A stretch of 64,000 bases of DNA from Sphingopyxis sp. OPL5 (GCF_003797775.2 NZ_CP060725.1:868001-932000), one strand, 5' to 3'; positions 51,479 through 61,177 are shown, counted from the stretch's first letter. Numbers and translations are program-made. Notes: generated from the letters alone by a model not told the origin.

Positions 51479-52396
51479 ATGCGCATCGCCTTCATGGGAA
51501 CGCCGCCCTTCGCGGTACCGACGCTCGCCGCGCTCCACGCCGCGGGGCATCAGATCGTCGCGGTCTACACCCAGCCCCGCCCCGCGCAGCGCGGCAAGAA
51601 GGTGCAGCAAAGCGCGGTCCACAACTGGGCCGAAGAACACGACCTGCCCGTCCGCACCCCCAAGAGCCTGAAAAGCCCCGAAGCGCAGGCCGAATTCGCC
51701 GCACTCGACCTCGATGTCGCGGTGGTCGCCGCTTACGGCCTGATCCTGCCGCAGGCGATCCTGAGCGCGCCGCGCGAGGGCTGCCTCAACGTCCATGGCT
51801 CGATCCTGCCGCGCTGGCGCGGCGCGGCGCCGGTGCAGCGCGCGATCCTGTCGGGCGACGGCGAGACCGGCGTGACGATCATGCAGATGGACGCAGGCCT
51901 CGACACCGGCGCGATGCGGCTCGTCGGGCGGACCGGGGTCGACGACAAGACCGCGGGCGAGCTGACCGACGAACTCGCCGCGATGGGCGCCGCGCTGATG
52001 GTGAAGGCGCTCAGCGATCTCCACGCCTTCCTCCCCGAAGCGCAGCCCGACGACGGTGTTACTTACGCGGCCAAGATCGACAAGAGCGAGGCTCGGCTGG
52101 ATTTCCTGACGAGTGCGGTGCAGGTCGAGCGCCAGGTCCGCGCTTTCAACCCGATGCCGGGCGCCTTTTTCGAGCTCGATGGCGAGCGGTACAAGCTGCT
52201 CGCCGCCGAGGTCGTTCATCCCACCAATAGCATCGCGGGCGCCACCCCCGGCGTCACGACCGACGATGCGCTGACAATCGCCTGCAATCCCGGCGCGATC
52301 CGCGCCACCCGCGTCCAGCGCGCCGGCAAGCCCGCGATGGACGCCGCCGAACTGCTGCGCGGCCGCCCGATTCCCCAGGGCACGCGCCTCGCCTGA
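51479..52396 (+). CDS. fmt: Methionyl-tRNA formyltransferase
   Basis: Fmt formylates initiator Met-tRNA. The 305-residue protein starts MRIAFMGTPPFAVPTLAAL and carries the active-site signature LNVHGSILPRWRGAAPVQRAI (catalytic Asn and His) and MDAGLDTGAM (catalytic Asp). The C-terminal OB-fold that binds tRNA is complete. The ATG at 51479 gives the standard N-terminus; an upstream in-frame start at 51410 would run through a palindromic repeat. truA follows 96 nt later with a repeat A copy between. Confidence 0.96.
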   Translation: MRIAFMGTPPFAVPTLAALHAAGHQIVAVYTQPRPAQRGKKVQQSAVHNWAEEHDLPVRTPKSLKSPEAQAEFAALDLDVAVVAAYGLILPQAILSAPREGCLNVHGSILPRWRGAAPVQRAILSGDGETGVTIMQMDAGLDTGAMRLVGRTGVDDKTAGELTDELAAMGAALMVKALSDLHAFLPEAQPDDGVTYAAKIDKSEARLDFLTSAVQVERQVRAFNPMPGAFFELDGERYKLLAAEVVHPTNSIAGATPGVTTDDALTIACNPGAIRATRVQRAGKPAMDAAELLRGRPIPQGTRLA

Positions 52397-52400
52397 TTTC

Positions 52401-52479
52401 CGTTCGTGTCGAGCGAAGTCGAGACACCTCGAAGGCGCGCGCGACCGATGAGCATCTCGACTTCGCTCGATGCGAACGG
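52401..52479. repeat. Palindromic repeat family A, copy 3
   Basis: CGTTCGTGTCGAGCGAAG pairs with CTTCGCTCGATGCGAACG. It fills most of the gap between fmt and truA, both on the plus strand, starting 4 nt after the fmt stop and ending 13 nt before the truA start. Confidence 0.85.
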
Positions 52480-52492
52480 CTAAGGGGCGGCG

Positions 52493-53233
52493 ATGACGCG
52501 CTTTGCCCTCACCATCGAATATGACGGCCGCCCCTATATGGGCTGGCAGCGGCAGGCGCATGGGCCGAGTGTCCAGCAAGCGATCGAGCAAGCCGTCACC
52601 AAGATTACCGGCGAGGACACCGCGGTGTTCAGCGCCGGGCGCACCGATGCGGGCGTGCATGCGATCGCGATGCGCGGCCATGTCGATATCGAAAAGCCGC
52701 TGCCGCCCTTCCGCCTGATGGAGGCGATCAACGCCCAGCTTCGCCCTGCCCCGATTGCGATCATCGGGTGCGAGGTGGCGGGCGACGACTGGCATTCGCG
52801 CTTCGCCTGCATCGGTCGTTCCTATGAATATCGCATCGTCAATCGCCGCGCGCCGCTGACGTGGGACAAGGGACTGGCCTGGCAATTCGCCCGGCCGCTC
52901 GACGCCGCGGCGATGCACGACGCGGCACAGTTGCTGATCGGACTGCACGACTTCACCACCTTCCGCTCGGCGCATTGCCAGTCGCAAAGCCCGGTGAAGA
53001 CATTGGACAAGCTGACGGTCAGCCGCCACGGCGAGGAACTGATCATCGAAGCGGCGGCGCGCAGCTTCCTCCACCACCAGGTGCGCTCGATGGTCGGCTG
53101 CCTCGCGCTGGTCGGGTACGGGAAATGGTCGGCGCGTGATTTGCAGGCGGCGCTGGAGGCCGCGGATCGCAACGCGCTGGGGCTGAACGCGCCGCCCGAC
53201 GGGCTGTATTTTGTCGGGGCGAAATATCCCTGA
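52493..53233 (+). CDS. truA: tRNA pseudouridine synthase A (positions 38-40)
   Basis: TruA makes pseudouridine at positions 38-40 of many tRNAs. The 246-residue protein has the N-terminal [12 protein letters not shown], the catalytic aspartate in [11 protein letters not shown] (about D52), RSYEYRI and a C-terminal [12 protein letters not shown]. Length is typical. A compound repeat follows the stop. Confidence 0.96.
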   Translation: MTRFALTIEYDGRPYMGWQRQAHGPSVQQAIEQAVTKITGEDTAVFSAGRTDAGVHAIAMRGHVDIEKPLPPFRLMEAINAQLRPAPIAIIGCEVAGDDWHSRFACIGRSYEYRIVNRRAPLTWDKGLAWQFARPLDAAAMHDAAQLLIGLHDFTTFRSAHCQSQSPVKTLDKLTVSRHGEELIIEAAARSFLHHQVRSMVGCLALVGYGKWSARDLQAALEAADRNALGLNAPPDGLYFVGAKYP

Positions 53234-53236
53234 ATC

Positions 53237-53340
53237 CCCCCTCCCATTTAGGGAGAGGGAGGAACCCGCGCCGCGCACCCGCTGCGACTAGCGAATAAAT
53301 TCGCAAGTCTCGCTGCCCTCTCCCTAAATGGGAGAGGGGC
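53237..53340. repeat. Compound palindromic repeat family B, copy 3
   Basis: Outer arms CCCTCCCATTTAGGGAGAGG and CCCTCTCCCTAAATGGGAGA flank a middle with GCTGCGACTAGCGAATAAAT and TCGCAAGT, nearly the same as 49247-49273. It lies between convergent truA and carD, 4 nt after the truA stop. Confidence 0.8.
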
Positions 53341-53343
53341 AAT

Positions 53344-53374
53344 GAAAAAGGGCGGCCCTTTCGGACCGCCCTTT
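53344..53374 (-). terminator. Rho-independent terminator after carD
   Basis: On the minus strand AAAGGGCGGTCC and GGGCCGCCCTTT form a stem with a short GAAA-type loop, followed by a T-run. It begins about 30 nt after the carD stop. Because the stem is symmetrical it may also act on read-through from truA. Confidence 0.8.
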
Positions 53375-53402
53375 CCTCTGTCTCATCGCGTCGAAGCGTG
53401 GC

Positions 53403-53933
53403 TTAGACCACCTTCTCCACATAATAGCGCGGCGCATTCTCGTTCAAAATCTCGAGGATCTTGGCCTGCGCGGTCTTTTCGTCGCTCTCTTCCATCGCGC
53501 CCAGTTCGCGGGCGAGGCGGCTCGAGGCGGCTTCGAAGATCTGGCGTTCCGAATAGCTCTGCTCGGGCTGGTCGTCGGCGCGGAACAGGTCGCGGGTCAC
53601 TTCGGCGATCGACACCAGGTCGCCCGAATTGATCTTCGCTTCATATTCCTGCGCGCGGCGCGACCACATGGTGCGCTTGACCTTGGGCTTGGTGGTCAGA
53701 ACCTGCAGCGCTTCCTTCAGCGTCTTGTCCGACGACAGCTTGCGCATGCCCACGCCCTCGGCCTTGTTGGTCGGGACGCGCAGGGTCATTTTTTCTTTTT
53801 CAAAGCGCAGGACATAGAGTTCGAGCTGCATGCCGGCGATTTCCGACCGCTGCAGTTCGATGACGCGCCCCACGCCATGCTTCGGATAAACGACATAGTC
53901 ACCGACTTCGAAGAGGAGGGTGTTTGCGGACAT
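53403..53933 (-). CDS. CarD family RNA polymerase-binding regulator
   Basis: A 176-residue protein of the CarD/CdnL family, which binds the RNA polymerase beta subunit through an N-terminal Tudor-like domain and stabilises open complexes, especially at rRNA promoters. The N-domain VGDYVVYPKHGVGRVIELQ (about 10-28) and the C-domain KPKVKRTMWSRRAQEYEAKI are clear. The ATG at 53933 gives MSANTLLFEVGDYV; the earlier frame start is not needed. A good promoter lies about 190 nt upstream and a terminator follows the stop, so it is a single-gene unit. Confidence 0.92.
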   Translation of the reverse strand: MSANTLLFEVGDYVVYPKHGVGRVIELQRSEIAGMQLELYVLRFEKEKMTLRVPTNKAEGVGMRKLSSDKTLKEALQVLTTKPKVKRTMWSRRAQEYEAKINSGDLVSIAEVTRDLFRADDQPEQSYSERQIFEAASSRLARELGAMEESDEKTAQAKILEILNENAPRYYVEKVV

Positions 53934-54245
53934 GCAGTTTCCTTTCTGTGCCTTGTCGGGGACGGGGAAGCGGGTCAAAGCCGGTGCATCCTGCCCTCCT
54001 GCGAGGGGGATCGGAGCATTTCGGCGGCGCTAGCCAGTCAGAGTGACAAGGGATATGGCTCCATCGGAAACGCCGAACGTGCCCCAGCCCAGCGACGGGA
54101 AGAGACAGAATGTCGGCGTGTTGATATTTATTATAACAGAGTCGCAACAAAATTGCCACCCCTGCACGGAAATGCGTGGGTAGGCGCCTTGACGCCCCCG
54201 CACAGCCGTTTCAGGCTGGGACGAAATGACAGATAGGATGCCAAT
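53934..54245. other. Divergent region between carD and an SDR gene
   Basis: A 312-nt region. The carD promoter lies at 54130-54158 in its AT-rich part, implying a 5' leader of about 190 nt on the carD transcript. The leader has no recognised riboswitch. Nothing else is identified; the SDR promoter must lie within 54160-54240 but was not found by eye. Confidence 0.5.
54130..54158 (-). promoter_or_regulatory. Sigma-70-type promoter for carD
   Basis: On the minus strand a perfect TATAAT (54135-54130) lies 17 nt downstream of TGGCAA (54158-54153), a 3-of-6 match to TTGACA. Transcription would start near 54123. Perfect spacing and an exact -10 in a GC-rich genome make this a credible promoter. 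Confidence 0.6.
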
Positions 54246-55064
54246 ATGCAGGATCAAGTTTGGTGGGTTACCGGCGCGTCTTCGGGGATCGGTGCCGCAC
54301 TGGCGCGCGCGCTGTCGGCGCGCGGCGCGCGGCTGATCCTGTCGGGGCGCAATGTCGCGGCACTCGAAGCCGTGGCGAAGGATTGCGGCCCCGGCACGAT
54401 GATCCTGCCCTTCGAGGCGACGGATTACGCCGCGCTGCCGTTGATGGCCGAGGAAGCGTGGAACTGGTGCGGCCGGATCGACGGCCTCGTCAACAACGCC
54501 GGCATCTCACAGCGCAGCCTAGCGATCGAGACCGATTTTTCGGTGTATCAGAAGATCGTCGACGTCGACCTGCTCGCCCCCATTGCCCTCACCCAGCAAC
54601 TGCTGCCGCGCATGGTCGCGGCGGGCGGTGGCAAGATCGTCGCGATTTCCAGCGTCGCGGGCATCGCCGGGGTGCCGCTGCGCAGCGCCTATTGCGCCGC
54701 CAAACATGGGCTGATCGGCTATCACGACAGCATCCGCGCCGAAAATGAACATCTCGGGCTGAGAGTGCTCGTCGTCGCTCCCGGATCGATCGCGACCAAC
54801 GTCAGCCGCAACGCGCTCAACGCCGACGGCAGCGTGCGCGGCGAAAGTGACAAGGCGATCGACAATGGCCTGTCGCCCGATTTCGCCGCAGCCGAGATTA
54901 TCGCCGCGGTCGATGCGGGCACGCGCGAGCTCGTCGTCGCCGAAGGTGCAGAAGCCGCGATCCCCGGCCTGCGCCGCAGCGATCCCGACGCGCTGTTCGA
55001 CCGGATGAGCGCGATGGTCCAGGCGGGCTATGCCGCCCAAATGAAAGCGGGCCGCGAAGGATAA
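54246..55064 (+). CDS. Short-chain dehydrogenase/reductase
   Basis: A 272-residue classical SDR. The cofactor motif is VTGASSGIGAALA (about 8-20), NNAG is present in LVNNAGISQRS, the catalytic serine in AISSVAG and the Tyr-x3-Lys in AYCAAKHGL. The GRN after the second strand suggests NADP(H) preference. Substrate is unknown. It stands alone between the carD leader and the convergent S9 peptidase gene. Confidence 0.9.
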   Translation: MQDQVWWVTGASSGIGAALARALSARGARLILSGRNVAALEAVAKDCGPGTMILPFEATDYAALPLMAEEAWNWCGRIDGLVNNAGISQRSLAIETDFSVYQKIVDVDLLAPIALTQQLLPRMVAAGGGKIVAISSVAGIAGVPLRSAYCAAKHGLIGYHDSIRAENEHLGLRVLVVAPGSIATNVSRNALNADGSVRGESDKAIDNGLSPDFAAAEIIAAVDAGTRELVVAEGAEAAIPGLRRSDPDALFDRMSAMVQAGYAAQMKAGREG

Positions 55065-55100
55065 TCCTCCGCGGCCCGCCTCGGGTTCACAGGTGCGGGA

Positions 55101-57176
55101 TCAACCGCTGAATTTGGCGCCGGCGATCAGCGGATCGGCCGCCGGCTTTTTGCCGAAATCAGCATCCGATGGGACGTAGGCCGGATTGAAGCGCTCAAGC
55201 CAGTTCGACGTGCCACCAAGCCACTCGACGCGCTCTTCTTTGGTGAAATATATCCCATAATGTCCATTTTTTGGCTGTTCGATATATTCAAAATCGACAC
55301 CTTGCTTCTTGCCGCTCCCTTTCAAACGCGACACAAGTGTGCGCGCTTGGGCGATCGGGACGCGCGGGTCGCGAACACCGTGCACGATAAGGATGGGCGC
55401 CCATTTGGTGTCGGTATTGCGCGCCGGTGATACTTCGATCAGCGAATTGGCGCCCTTGGCCAGATAATTGGCTCCGAATGACCCGAGATAGCCTTTGTCA
55501 TAGTCACGCATCATCGGAAGGTCATAAACCCCCGCGCCAGCGATCGTGCAGCGCCAGCGGGCCGGGTCGCGCTGGGCGGCACGAGCGGAAGCATAGCCGC
55601 CATAGGACCAGCCCATCATGCACGCGCGTTTGGCATCGACAACGCCCTGCGCCGCAAGATAGTCGACGACATCGTTGAGGTCGTCTTGCATGCGGGTGCC
55701 GAAGCCATCTTGGCGACCCGATTTGACGAACTCGTTGCCGTAGCCGCCCGAGCCGCGATAATTGGGCTGCACAACGACATAACCCTGCTCGGCGATGGTC
55801 TGCGCCCACTGGTCGTAAGCAGCATAGTCGCGCACACCATATGGACCACCGTGCGTCAGAACAACGACCGGAAGGCTCTTCTGGCCCGCGCGCAGGCGCG
55901 GCGTCGTCAGGACGGCTTCGATCTCCAACCCGTCGCTCGCCTTGTATCGGATCGCCTTGACCGGATTCAGCTTACCGTCGCCCAGCGCATCGCTACGGTG
56001 GCCGATCAGCGCAAACTTTCCACTTTCGACGTCATAGAGATAATAGCTGCCGATCTGGTCGGGGCTAGCCATCGACACGACCAGCTTCTTGTCACCGTCG
56101 TCACTGCTAACGATGACGGCGTTGCCTTCCCCAAAATCCTCGGTCAGGAACTTCTGGATCGCAGCGAGTCTTTCGTCGGTGAATTTGCGGCGGGTGCGGT
56201 CGGTTGCGTAGGCATAGCCAACAATCCCGTCGCGATTCTCGTTCGGGATGGCCGTGCCGACATCATAGCCGGGCACCGAAAACAGCTTTTCGCCAATTTC
56301 CATCGTTGCCAGATTGGCCTTGTAGATCGCGCGATAACCCTCGTGGTTGCTCGATACGATCGCCATGTCGGGTTCGTTCAGAAATACGATCGGCTGGATG
56401 CCAGACCCCGTGAAATCCTTATCGATCACGCGCTGCACGGTACGGAAATTTTCACCCGGACCCGATCGATACAGATAGCGGCTTTCCCCGGTGTCGCGGT
56501 TAGAACCGAATCCCATTCGTACCACGCCCTTGCTGTCCGCTGCCCAGCCAAGAACGATCGGGTTGGTTCGCTGGACCGTTTCCAGCACCTTGCCGGTTGC
56601 GACATCGACCCAGTCGACCTGATAGCTGAACCGCTTCTCGGTATCGCCGTCGTCGATCTGCCGCGCGAGCAGGATGCGCTTCTTTTCCTTGTCGATATGC
56701 AAGATGTTCGATGCATCGGCCGTGGCCATGTCCCAAGCGAGCGGGTGCGTCTTGCCGGTTTGCGTATCATAGGCGGCGAGGCGGCCGATGTCGACGCGCT
56801 GCCCGAACTGCGAAATGAACTCTCGCGAAGCCAACTCAAGTATCAGATAGCGATCGTCGACCCACCGATAGCTAGTGACATCACGCTGCCCGGCCTCCTT
56901 GAAAGTCGAAGCGCGCGCGAAAATCTGAGGCTTCGAACCCGGCTTGGACAGGTCCAGGATCGCATAGCCGAATTCATTGCCGGCGCCGAGCGTCATGGCA
57001 ATTTTCGTGCCCCCGGGCGACATCTGAAGATCGCTCATCAACGGCAGCGATGCCAGAACGTCGAGGCTAACCTTCTCGGGCACCGGCTTCCCGGGCGTAT
57101 CCTGCGCCATGCCGACCGCCGGCCACGCCACTGCCGATGCCAGCAAGGCGGCGGCAAACATCTTCTTGATCATCAT
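55101..57176 (-). CDS. S9 family prolyl oligopeptidase-type peptidase
   Basis: About 691 residues. A signal peptide (KKMFAAALLASAVAWPAVGMAQ) is followed by a beta-propeller region (about 45-440) and a C-terminal alpha/beta hydrolase domain. The catalytic serine is in MGWSYGGYAS, the aspartate probably in HGVRDPRVP and the histidine in NGHYGIY. LTHGGPYGVRDYAAYDQWA is typical of dipeptidyl peptidase/acylaminoacyl peptidase-like S9C members. GGAG precedes paired ATGs at 57176 and 57173. GC is somewhat below that of its neighbours. It probably degrades peptides in the periplasm. Confidence 0.9.
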   Translation of the reverse strand: MMIKKMFAAALLASAVAWPAVGMAQDTPGKPVPEKVSLDVLASLPLMSDLQMSPGGTKIAMTLGAGNEFGYAILDLSKPGSKPQIFARASTFKEAGQRDVTSYRWVDDRYLILELASREFISQFGQRVDIGRLAAYDTQTGKTHPLAWDMATADASNILHIDKEKKRILLARQIDDGDTEKRFSYQVDWVDVATGKVLETVQRTNPIVLGWAADSKGVVRMGFGSNRDTGESRYLYRSGPGENFRTVQRVIDKDFTGSGIQPIVFLNEPDMAIVSSNHEGYRAIYKANLATMEIGEKLFSVPGYDVGTAIPNENRDGIVGYAYATDRTRRKFTDERLAAIQKFLTEDFGEGNAVIVSSDDGDKKLVVSMASPDQIGSYYLYDVESGKFALIGHRSDALGDGKLNPVKAIRYKASDGLEIEAVLTTPRLRAGQKSLPVVVLTHGGPYGVRDYAAYDQWAQTIAEQGYVVVQPNYRGSGGYGNEFVKSGRQDGFGTRMQDDLNDVVDYLAAQGVVDAKRACMMGWSYGGYASARAAQRDPARWRCTIAGAGVYDLPMMRDYDKGYLGSFGANYLAKGANSLIEVSPARNTDTKWAPILIVHGVRDPRVPIAQARTLVSRLKGSGKKQGVDFEYIEQPKNGHYGIYFTKEERVEWLGGTSNWLERFNPAYVPSDADFGKKPAADPLIAGAKFSG

Positions 57177-57308
57177 AATCTCCGTATTCATGCCCCGACG
57201 GAGAGCGCAACCCACTGGCATTTGGGCCGATTGCCCGCGCTTCCCTCTGCCACGCAGCCTAGAAAGCGCGCGCGGGGATGGCAACCGACATAAGTTGAAA
57301 TTGAAACC

Positions 57309-57339
57309 AAAAAGCCCCGCCGGATCGCTCCGGCGGGGC
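57309..57339 (-). terminator. Rho-independent terminator after hppA
   Basis: On the minus strand GCCCCGCCGG and CCGGCGGGGC form a 10-bp stem with a 6-nt loop, followed by five T residues. It lies 28 nt after the hppA stop and would end the hppA transcript before the S9 peptidase gene. Confidence 0.88.
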
Positions 57340-57367
57340 CTCTTGTTTCACCCGCAGGCGGTGCGGC

Positions 57368-59485
57368 TTAAGCCGCGCCGTGCGCCAGCGCCGCGAGGAG
57401 CAGGATCGCCACGATATTGGTGATCTTGATCATCGGGTTGACCGCCGGACCTGCGGTATCCTTGTACGGATCGCCGACGGTGTCGCCGGTCACCGCGGCC
57501 TTGTGGGCCTCGCTGCCCTTGCCGCCGTGGTTGCCGTCTTCGATATATTTCTTGGCGTTGTCCCACGCGCCGCCACCCGAGGTCATCGAGATCGCGACGA
57601 ACAGCCCGCCGACGATCACGCCGAGCAACAGCGCACCGAGCGCTTCGAGCGCCGCGGCCGGCCCCGCGACGCCGCGAATGACGAAATACACCACGATCGG
57701 CGCCAGCACCGGCAACAGCGACGGGATGATCATTTCCTTGATCGCCGCCTTGGTGACCAGGTCGACCGTGCGCGCATAGTCGGGCTTGCTCTCATAGGTC
57801 ATGATGCCGGGGTTGTTCTTGAACTGCTCGCGAACATCCTTGACGACCTCGCCCGCCGCGCGGCCGACGGCGGTCATGCCGAACGCCCCGAAGAGGTACG
57901 GCAAGAGCGCACCGAGCAGCAGCCCGACGATGACATAGGGCGACGAGAGCGAGAAGGTCAGCGGCGCGTCGAGGCCGAGCTTCGCCGAATATTCGGTGAT
58001 GTCGGCGGTATAGGTGCCGAACAGCACCAAGGCCGCAAGACCCGCAGACCCGATGGCATAGCCCTTGGTCACTGCCTTGGTCGTGTTGCCCACGGCGTCG
58101 AGCAGGTCGGTCTTTTCACGCACGCTGTCGTCGAGTCCCGCCATTTCGGCAATACCGCCGGCGTTGTCGGTGACCGGGCCATAGGCGTCGAGCGCGACAA
58201 CCATGCCGGCGAGTGCCAGCATCGCGGTCGCCGCAAAGGCGATGCCGATGATGCCCGCGATCTGGAACGCGATGACGATGCCCGCGCAGATCACGAGCGT
58301 CGGCAACGCGGTCGATTCAAGGCTGATCGCCAGACCCTGGATGACGTTGGTGCCATGGCCCGTTTCCGAAGCCTTGGCGATCGACCGCACCGGGCGGTAA
58401 TTGGTGCCCGTGTAATATTCGGTGATCCAGATGATCAGCCCGGTGATGACGAGGCCGAGCAGCGAACACAGGAACAGGTCGGTGCCGTTGAACGACTGAC
58501 CCGTGACGACGGTCTTCATGTCGCCCTTCAGCACATAGCTCGTCGAGAACCAGATCGCCGGGACCGAGAGGATCGCGGTGACGAGGAAGCCCTTGTACAT
58601 CGCCCCCATGACATTCTTGCCGCCACCGAGACGAACGAAATAGGTGCCGATGATCGAGGTGATGATGCACACGCCGCCCATCAGCAGCGGCAGGCTCATC
58701 AGCGGCAGCAGCTGGTCGCCCGCGCTCTTCAGGAGCAGCGCGATCAGCACCATGGTGGCGCCGACGGTGACAACATAGGTTTCGAACAGATCGGCGGCCA
58801 TGCCGGCGCAGTCGCCGACATTGTCGCCGACGTTGTCGGCGATCACCGCGGGATTGCGCGGATCGTCCTCAGGAATTCCGGCCTCGACCTTGCCAACGAG
58901 GTCGGCGCCGACGTCGGCGGCCTTGGTAAAGATACCGCCGCCGAGACGCGCGAAGATCGAGATCAGCGAAGCGCCGAAGGCGAGCGCGACGAGCGCGTCG
59001 ACGACGGTGCGATCGTCACCGCCGACGGTGTAGCCGCCGGGACCGATCAGATACCAGAAGAAGACCGAGATCGCGAGGAGCGCCAGGCCCGCCACGAGCA
59101 TGCCGGTGATCGCGCCGGCGCGGAACGCCATGGTCAGGCCGGCCTGAAGACCCGTTTGCGCCGCGGCCGCGGTGCGGACGTTGGCCTTTACCGAGATGTT
59201 CATGCCGACGAAGCCGGCGACGCCCGACAGGATGGCGCCGATCAGGAAGCCCGTCGCCGAAACTTCGCCAAGGAACCACCAGACGAGGATGGCGACGACG
59301 ACGCCGACGATGGCGATGGTGCGATATTGACGGCCCAGATAGGCCTTGGCGCCTTCCTGGATGGCGGCGGCGATTTCCTGCATCTTTTCATTACCCGCCG
59401 ATGCGCTGAGCACCTGCCGCGAGGTAATGAATCCATAGAGTACGGCCACCAGGCCGCACGCTATCGCGATCATAACCGGATTCAT
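57368..59485 (-). CDS. hppA: Membrane-bound H+-translocating pyrophosphatase, K+-independent type
   Basis: HppA couples pyrophosphate hydrolysis to proton export. The 705-residue protein has about 16 transmembrane segments and the catalytic acidic motifs [11 protein letters not shown] (about 191-201), DNVGDNVGD (about 218-226) and a C-terminal [24 protein letters not shown] has K at about position 470 and T at 473, the residue pair that marks K+-independent H+-PPases; the K+-dependent type has A at the first position. It would conserve energy and scavenge pyrophosphate from biosynthesis. A terminator follows. Confidence 0.95.
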   Translation of the reverse strand: MNPVMIAIACGLVAVLYGFITSRQVLSASAGNEKMQEIAAAIQEGAKAYLGRQYRTIAIVGVVVAILVWWFLGEVSATGFLIGAILSGVAGFVGMNISVKANVRTAAAAQTGLQAGLTMAFRAGAITGMLVAGLALLAISVFFWYLIGPGGYTVGGDDRTVVDALVALAFGASLISIFARLGGGIFTKAADVGADLVGKVEAGIPEDDPRNPAVIADNVGDNVGDCAGMAADLFETYVVTVGATMVLIALLLKSAGDQLLPLMSLPLLMGGVCIITSIIGTYFVRLGGGKNVMGAMYKGFLVTAILSVPAIWFSTSYVLKGDMKTVVTGQSFNGTDLFLCSLLGLVITGLIIWITEYYTGTNYRPVRSIAKASETGHGTNVIQGLAISLESTALPTLVICAGIVIAFQIAGIIGIAFAATAMLALAGMVVALDAYGPVTDNAGGIAEMAGLDDSVREKTDLLDAVGNTTKAVTKGYAIGSAGLAALVLFGTYTADITEYSAKLGLDAPLTFSLSSPYVIVGLLLGALLPYLFGAFGMTAVGRAAGEVVKDVREQFKNNPGIMTYESKPDYARTVDLVTKAAIKEMIIPSLLPVLAPIVVYFVIRGVAGPAAALEALGALLLGVIVGGLFVAISMTSGGGAWDNAKKYIEDGNHGGKGSEAHKAAVTGDTVGDPYKDTAGPAVNPMIKITNIVAILLLAALAHGAA

Positions 59486-59668
59486 GCGTGTCTATTCCTT
59501 CCCCATTGAAGAAGGGCGAACGCGAAGATAGCAGTCGAACGTCCGACTTATTGATGCCGGTTCGCTCTCTCCCCTGATGCGACCGCCCCAAATTGGACGC
59601 CGCGTTATGGGAAGAAAGCGAAACGAGGGCAAGCCCGGTTATTCGGCCGTTTCGCGGGGCTTTCGCGC

Positions 59669-60598
59669 TCAGTGCATGAAACCGAGATGCGCGGGCAGCG
59701 CGATCCGCTGCGCGCGGTGGGTCAGCATGATTCCCGTGCCGACCCCGGCGTGGCCGACCGGCGTGACCGCGACATTCAGCCCCGCCGATATCTCGCGGAT
59801 CGCCGCCGCCGCGCCCGGGTCGGCCGCGAAAAGCAGCTGGTAATCGTCGCCCGCCGTCGCCGCGGCGAGGCGCGTGTCGAGGATATCGGGCCGCACCGCG
59901 AGCAGCGCCGCCGACAAGGGTATCGATTCGAGCATGATCCCAAGCTCGCACCCGCTCGCCGCCGCCATCCGCTGCGCGTCGATCAGCAGGCCGTCGGAAA
60001 CATCCATCATCGCATGGACATGCGGAACCACCGCCCGGCCAAAGGTCAGCTGCGGCTGCGGGCGGCGATAGGCCGCGAGGCAGGTTTCGTTCGGTTCGAC
60101 CTGCCCGAGCCGCATCGCGAGGCCGAGCCCCGCATTGCCGATCGTCCCGGTCACCCACAGCTGGTCGCCGGGCTTCACCCCGCCGCGCGACGGCGCGCCG
60201 CCCGCCGGCGCACGGCCGATCGCGGTCAGGCCAAAGCTGCGCGGCGTCCCCGCCGGCACCCGCACCGTGTCGCCGCCGAGCAGGACGATCCCGAACCGCC
60301 GCAGCGCGACATCGAGCCCGTCGACGAAGGCCGCGTTCCAGTCATCGTCGCCGAGGCTGTAGCCGACCAGCACCCCGATCGGCGCGGCGCCCTTGGCGGC
60401 AAGATCGGACAGGTTCACCGCGACGAGTTTCCATGCGACATCCTGCGGCGTGTCGTCGGGCAGGAAGTGGATTCCCTCGACGATCATGTCGTGGGTAAGC
60501 ACGAGGTCGCCGAGCACCGCGGCATCATCGACCAGCCCGCGCGCGGCGGGATCTGTCGCGATGGCCTGCAGGCGGGCGATGAAATCGGCTTCGGACAT
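59669..60598 (-). CDS. thiL: Thiamine-monophosphate kinase
   Basis: ThiL phosphorylates thiamine monophosphate to the active diphosphate. The 309-residue protein belongs to the PurM/SelD ATP-binding fold: VDDAAVLG near the start, HDMIVEGIHF, VNLSDLAAKGAAPIG, and MMDVSDGLLIDAQRM, with metal-binding aspartates in each. It lies downstream of nusB, an order common in bacteria (nusB-thiL), with palindromic repeat A between. The ThDP enzyme in the polysaccharide operon is one of its possible beneficiaries. Confidence 0.94.
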   Translation of the reverse strand: MSEADFIARLQAIATDPAARGLVDDAAVLGDLVLTHDMIVEGIHFLPDDTPQDVAWKLVAVNLSDLAAKGAAPIGVLVGYSLGDDDWNAAFVDGLDVALRRFGIVLLGGDTVRVPAGTPRSFGLTAIGRAPAGGAPSRGGVKPGDQLWVTGTIGNAGLGLAMRLGQVEPNETCLAAYRRPQPQLTFGRAVVPHVHAMMDVSDGLLIDAQRMAAASGCELGIMLESIPLSAALLAVRPDILDTRLAAATAGDDYQLLFAADPGAAAAIREISAGLNVAVTPVGHAGVGTGIMLTHRAQRIALPAHLGFMH

Positions 60599-60633
60599 TA
60601 CGACCCTCTCGCCGAAACAATGTGCCCTAATTC

Positions 60634-60711
60634 CGTTCGTGTCGAGCGAAGTCGAGACACGCTTGGGACGCGCTAGGCTTCACGTGTCTCGACTTCGCTC
60701 GGCACGAACGG
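60634..60711. repeat. Palindromic repeat family A, copy 4
   Basis: CGTTCGTGTCGAGCGAAG pairs with CTTCGCTCGGCACGAACG. It lies between nusB and thiL inside an apparent operon, ending 6 nt before the nusB stop. In the transcript it would form a long hairpin. Confidence 0.85.
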
Positions 60712-60717
60712 GAATTT

Positions 60718-61170
60718 TTAGGAAGGCTTGCGCGCATCCTTGCCGATCGCATCGAGTAGCCCGTTGGCGAACCCGGCCTCGCGCGCATCGAAAAACGCCT
60801 TCGCGACGTCGACATATTCGCTGACCACCGCGCCGACCGGCACATCGCCGCGCGCGAACAGTTCATAGGTGCCGGCGCGCAGGATCGCCTTCATCGTGCG
60901 GTCGAGCCGCTCCATCGACCAGCCGCTCGCCAGCCGCGCGACGATCGCCGCGTCGATTTCGGGGAGCCGCGCCAGCGCGCCCTTCACCACATCGTCGAAG
61001 AAGGCGAGGTCGGCGTCGGCATATTCGGCATCCTCGATCGTCGCGCCGATCCGGTGCTGATGGAATTCATGGATCAGCCGGGCGACCGGGGTCGCCTCCA
61101 TCTCGTGCTGGTACAGCGCCTGGACGGCGGCGAGCCGGGCGGCGGAGCGGGATTGGGCGCGTTTGTTCAT
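60718..61170 (-). CDS. nusB: Transcription antitermination factor NusB
   Basis: NusB binds boxA RNA with NusE (S10) during rRNA antitermination. The 150-residue all-helical protein shows SAARLAAVQALYQHEM at the N-terminus and ILRAGTYELFARGDVPVGAVVSEYVDVAKAF, both family signatures. It starts 7 nt after the hisD stop, so it is probably co-transcribed with hisG and hisD. This hisD-nusB arrangement is seen in other alphaproteobacteria. Confidence 0.95.
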   Translation of the reverse strand: MNKRAQSRSAARLAAVQALYQHEMEATPVARLIHEFHQHRIGATIEDAEYADADLAFFDDVVKGALARLPEIDAAIVARLASGWSMERLDRTMKAILRAGTYELFARGDVPVGAVVSEYVDVAKAFFDAREAGFANGLLDAIGKDARKPS

Positions 61171-61177
61171 AGCGAGG

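Noticed and set aside
42116..53340. Regularly repeated palindromes as a CRISPR array
   Set aside because: Copies are dispersed, one per intergenic gap, without regular spacers or cas genes.
57380..59509. 709-codon plus-strand frame opposite hppA
   Set aside because: It mirrors hppA; the translation is rich in R, D, H and A without family motifs. Long antisense frames are expected at this GC content.
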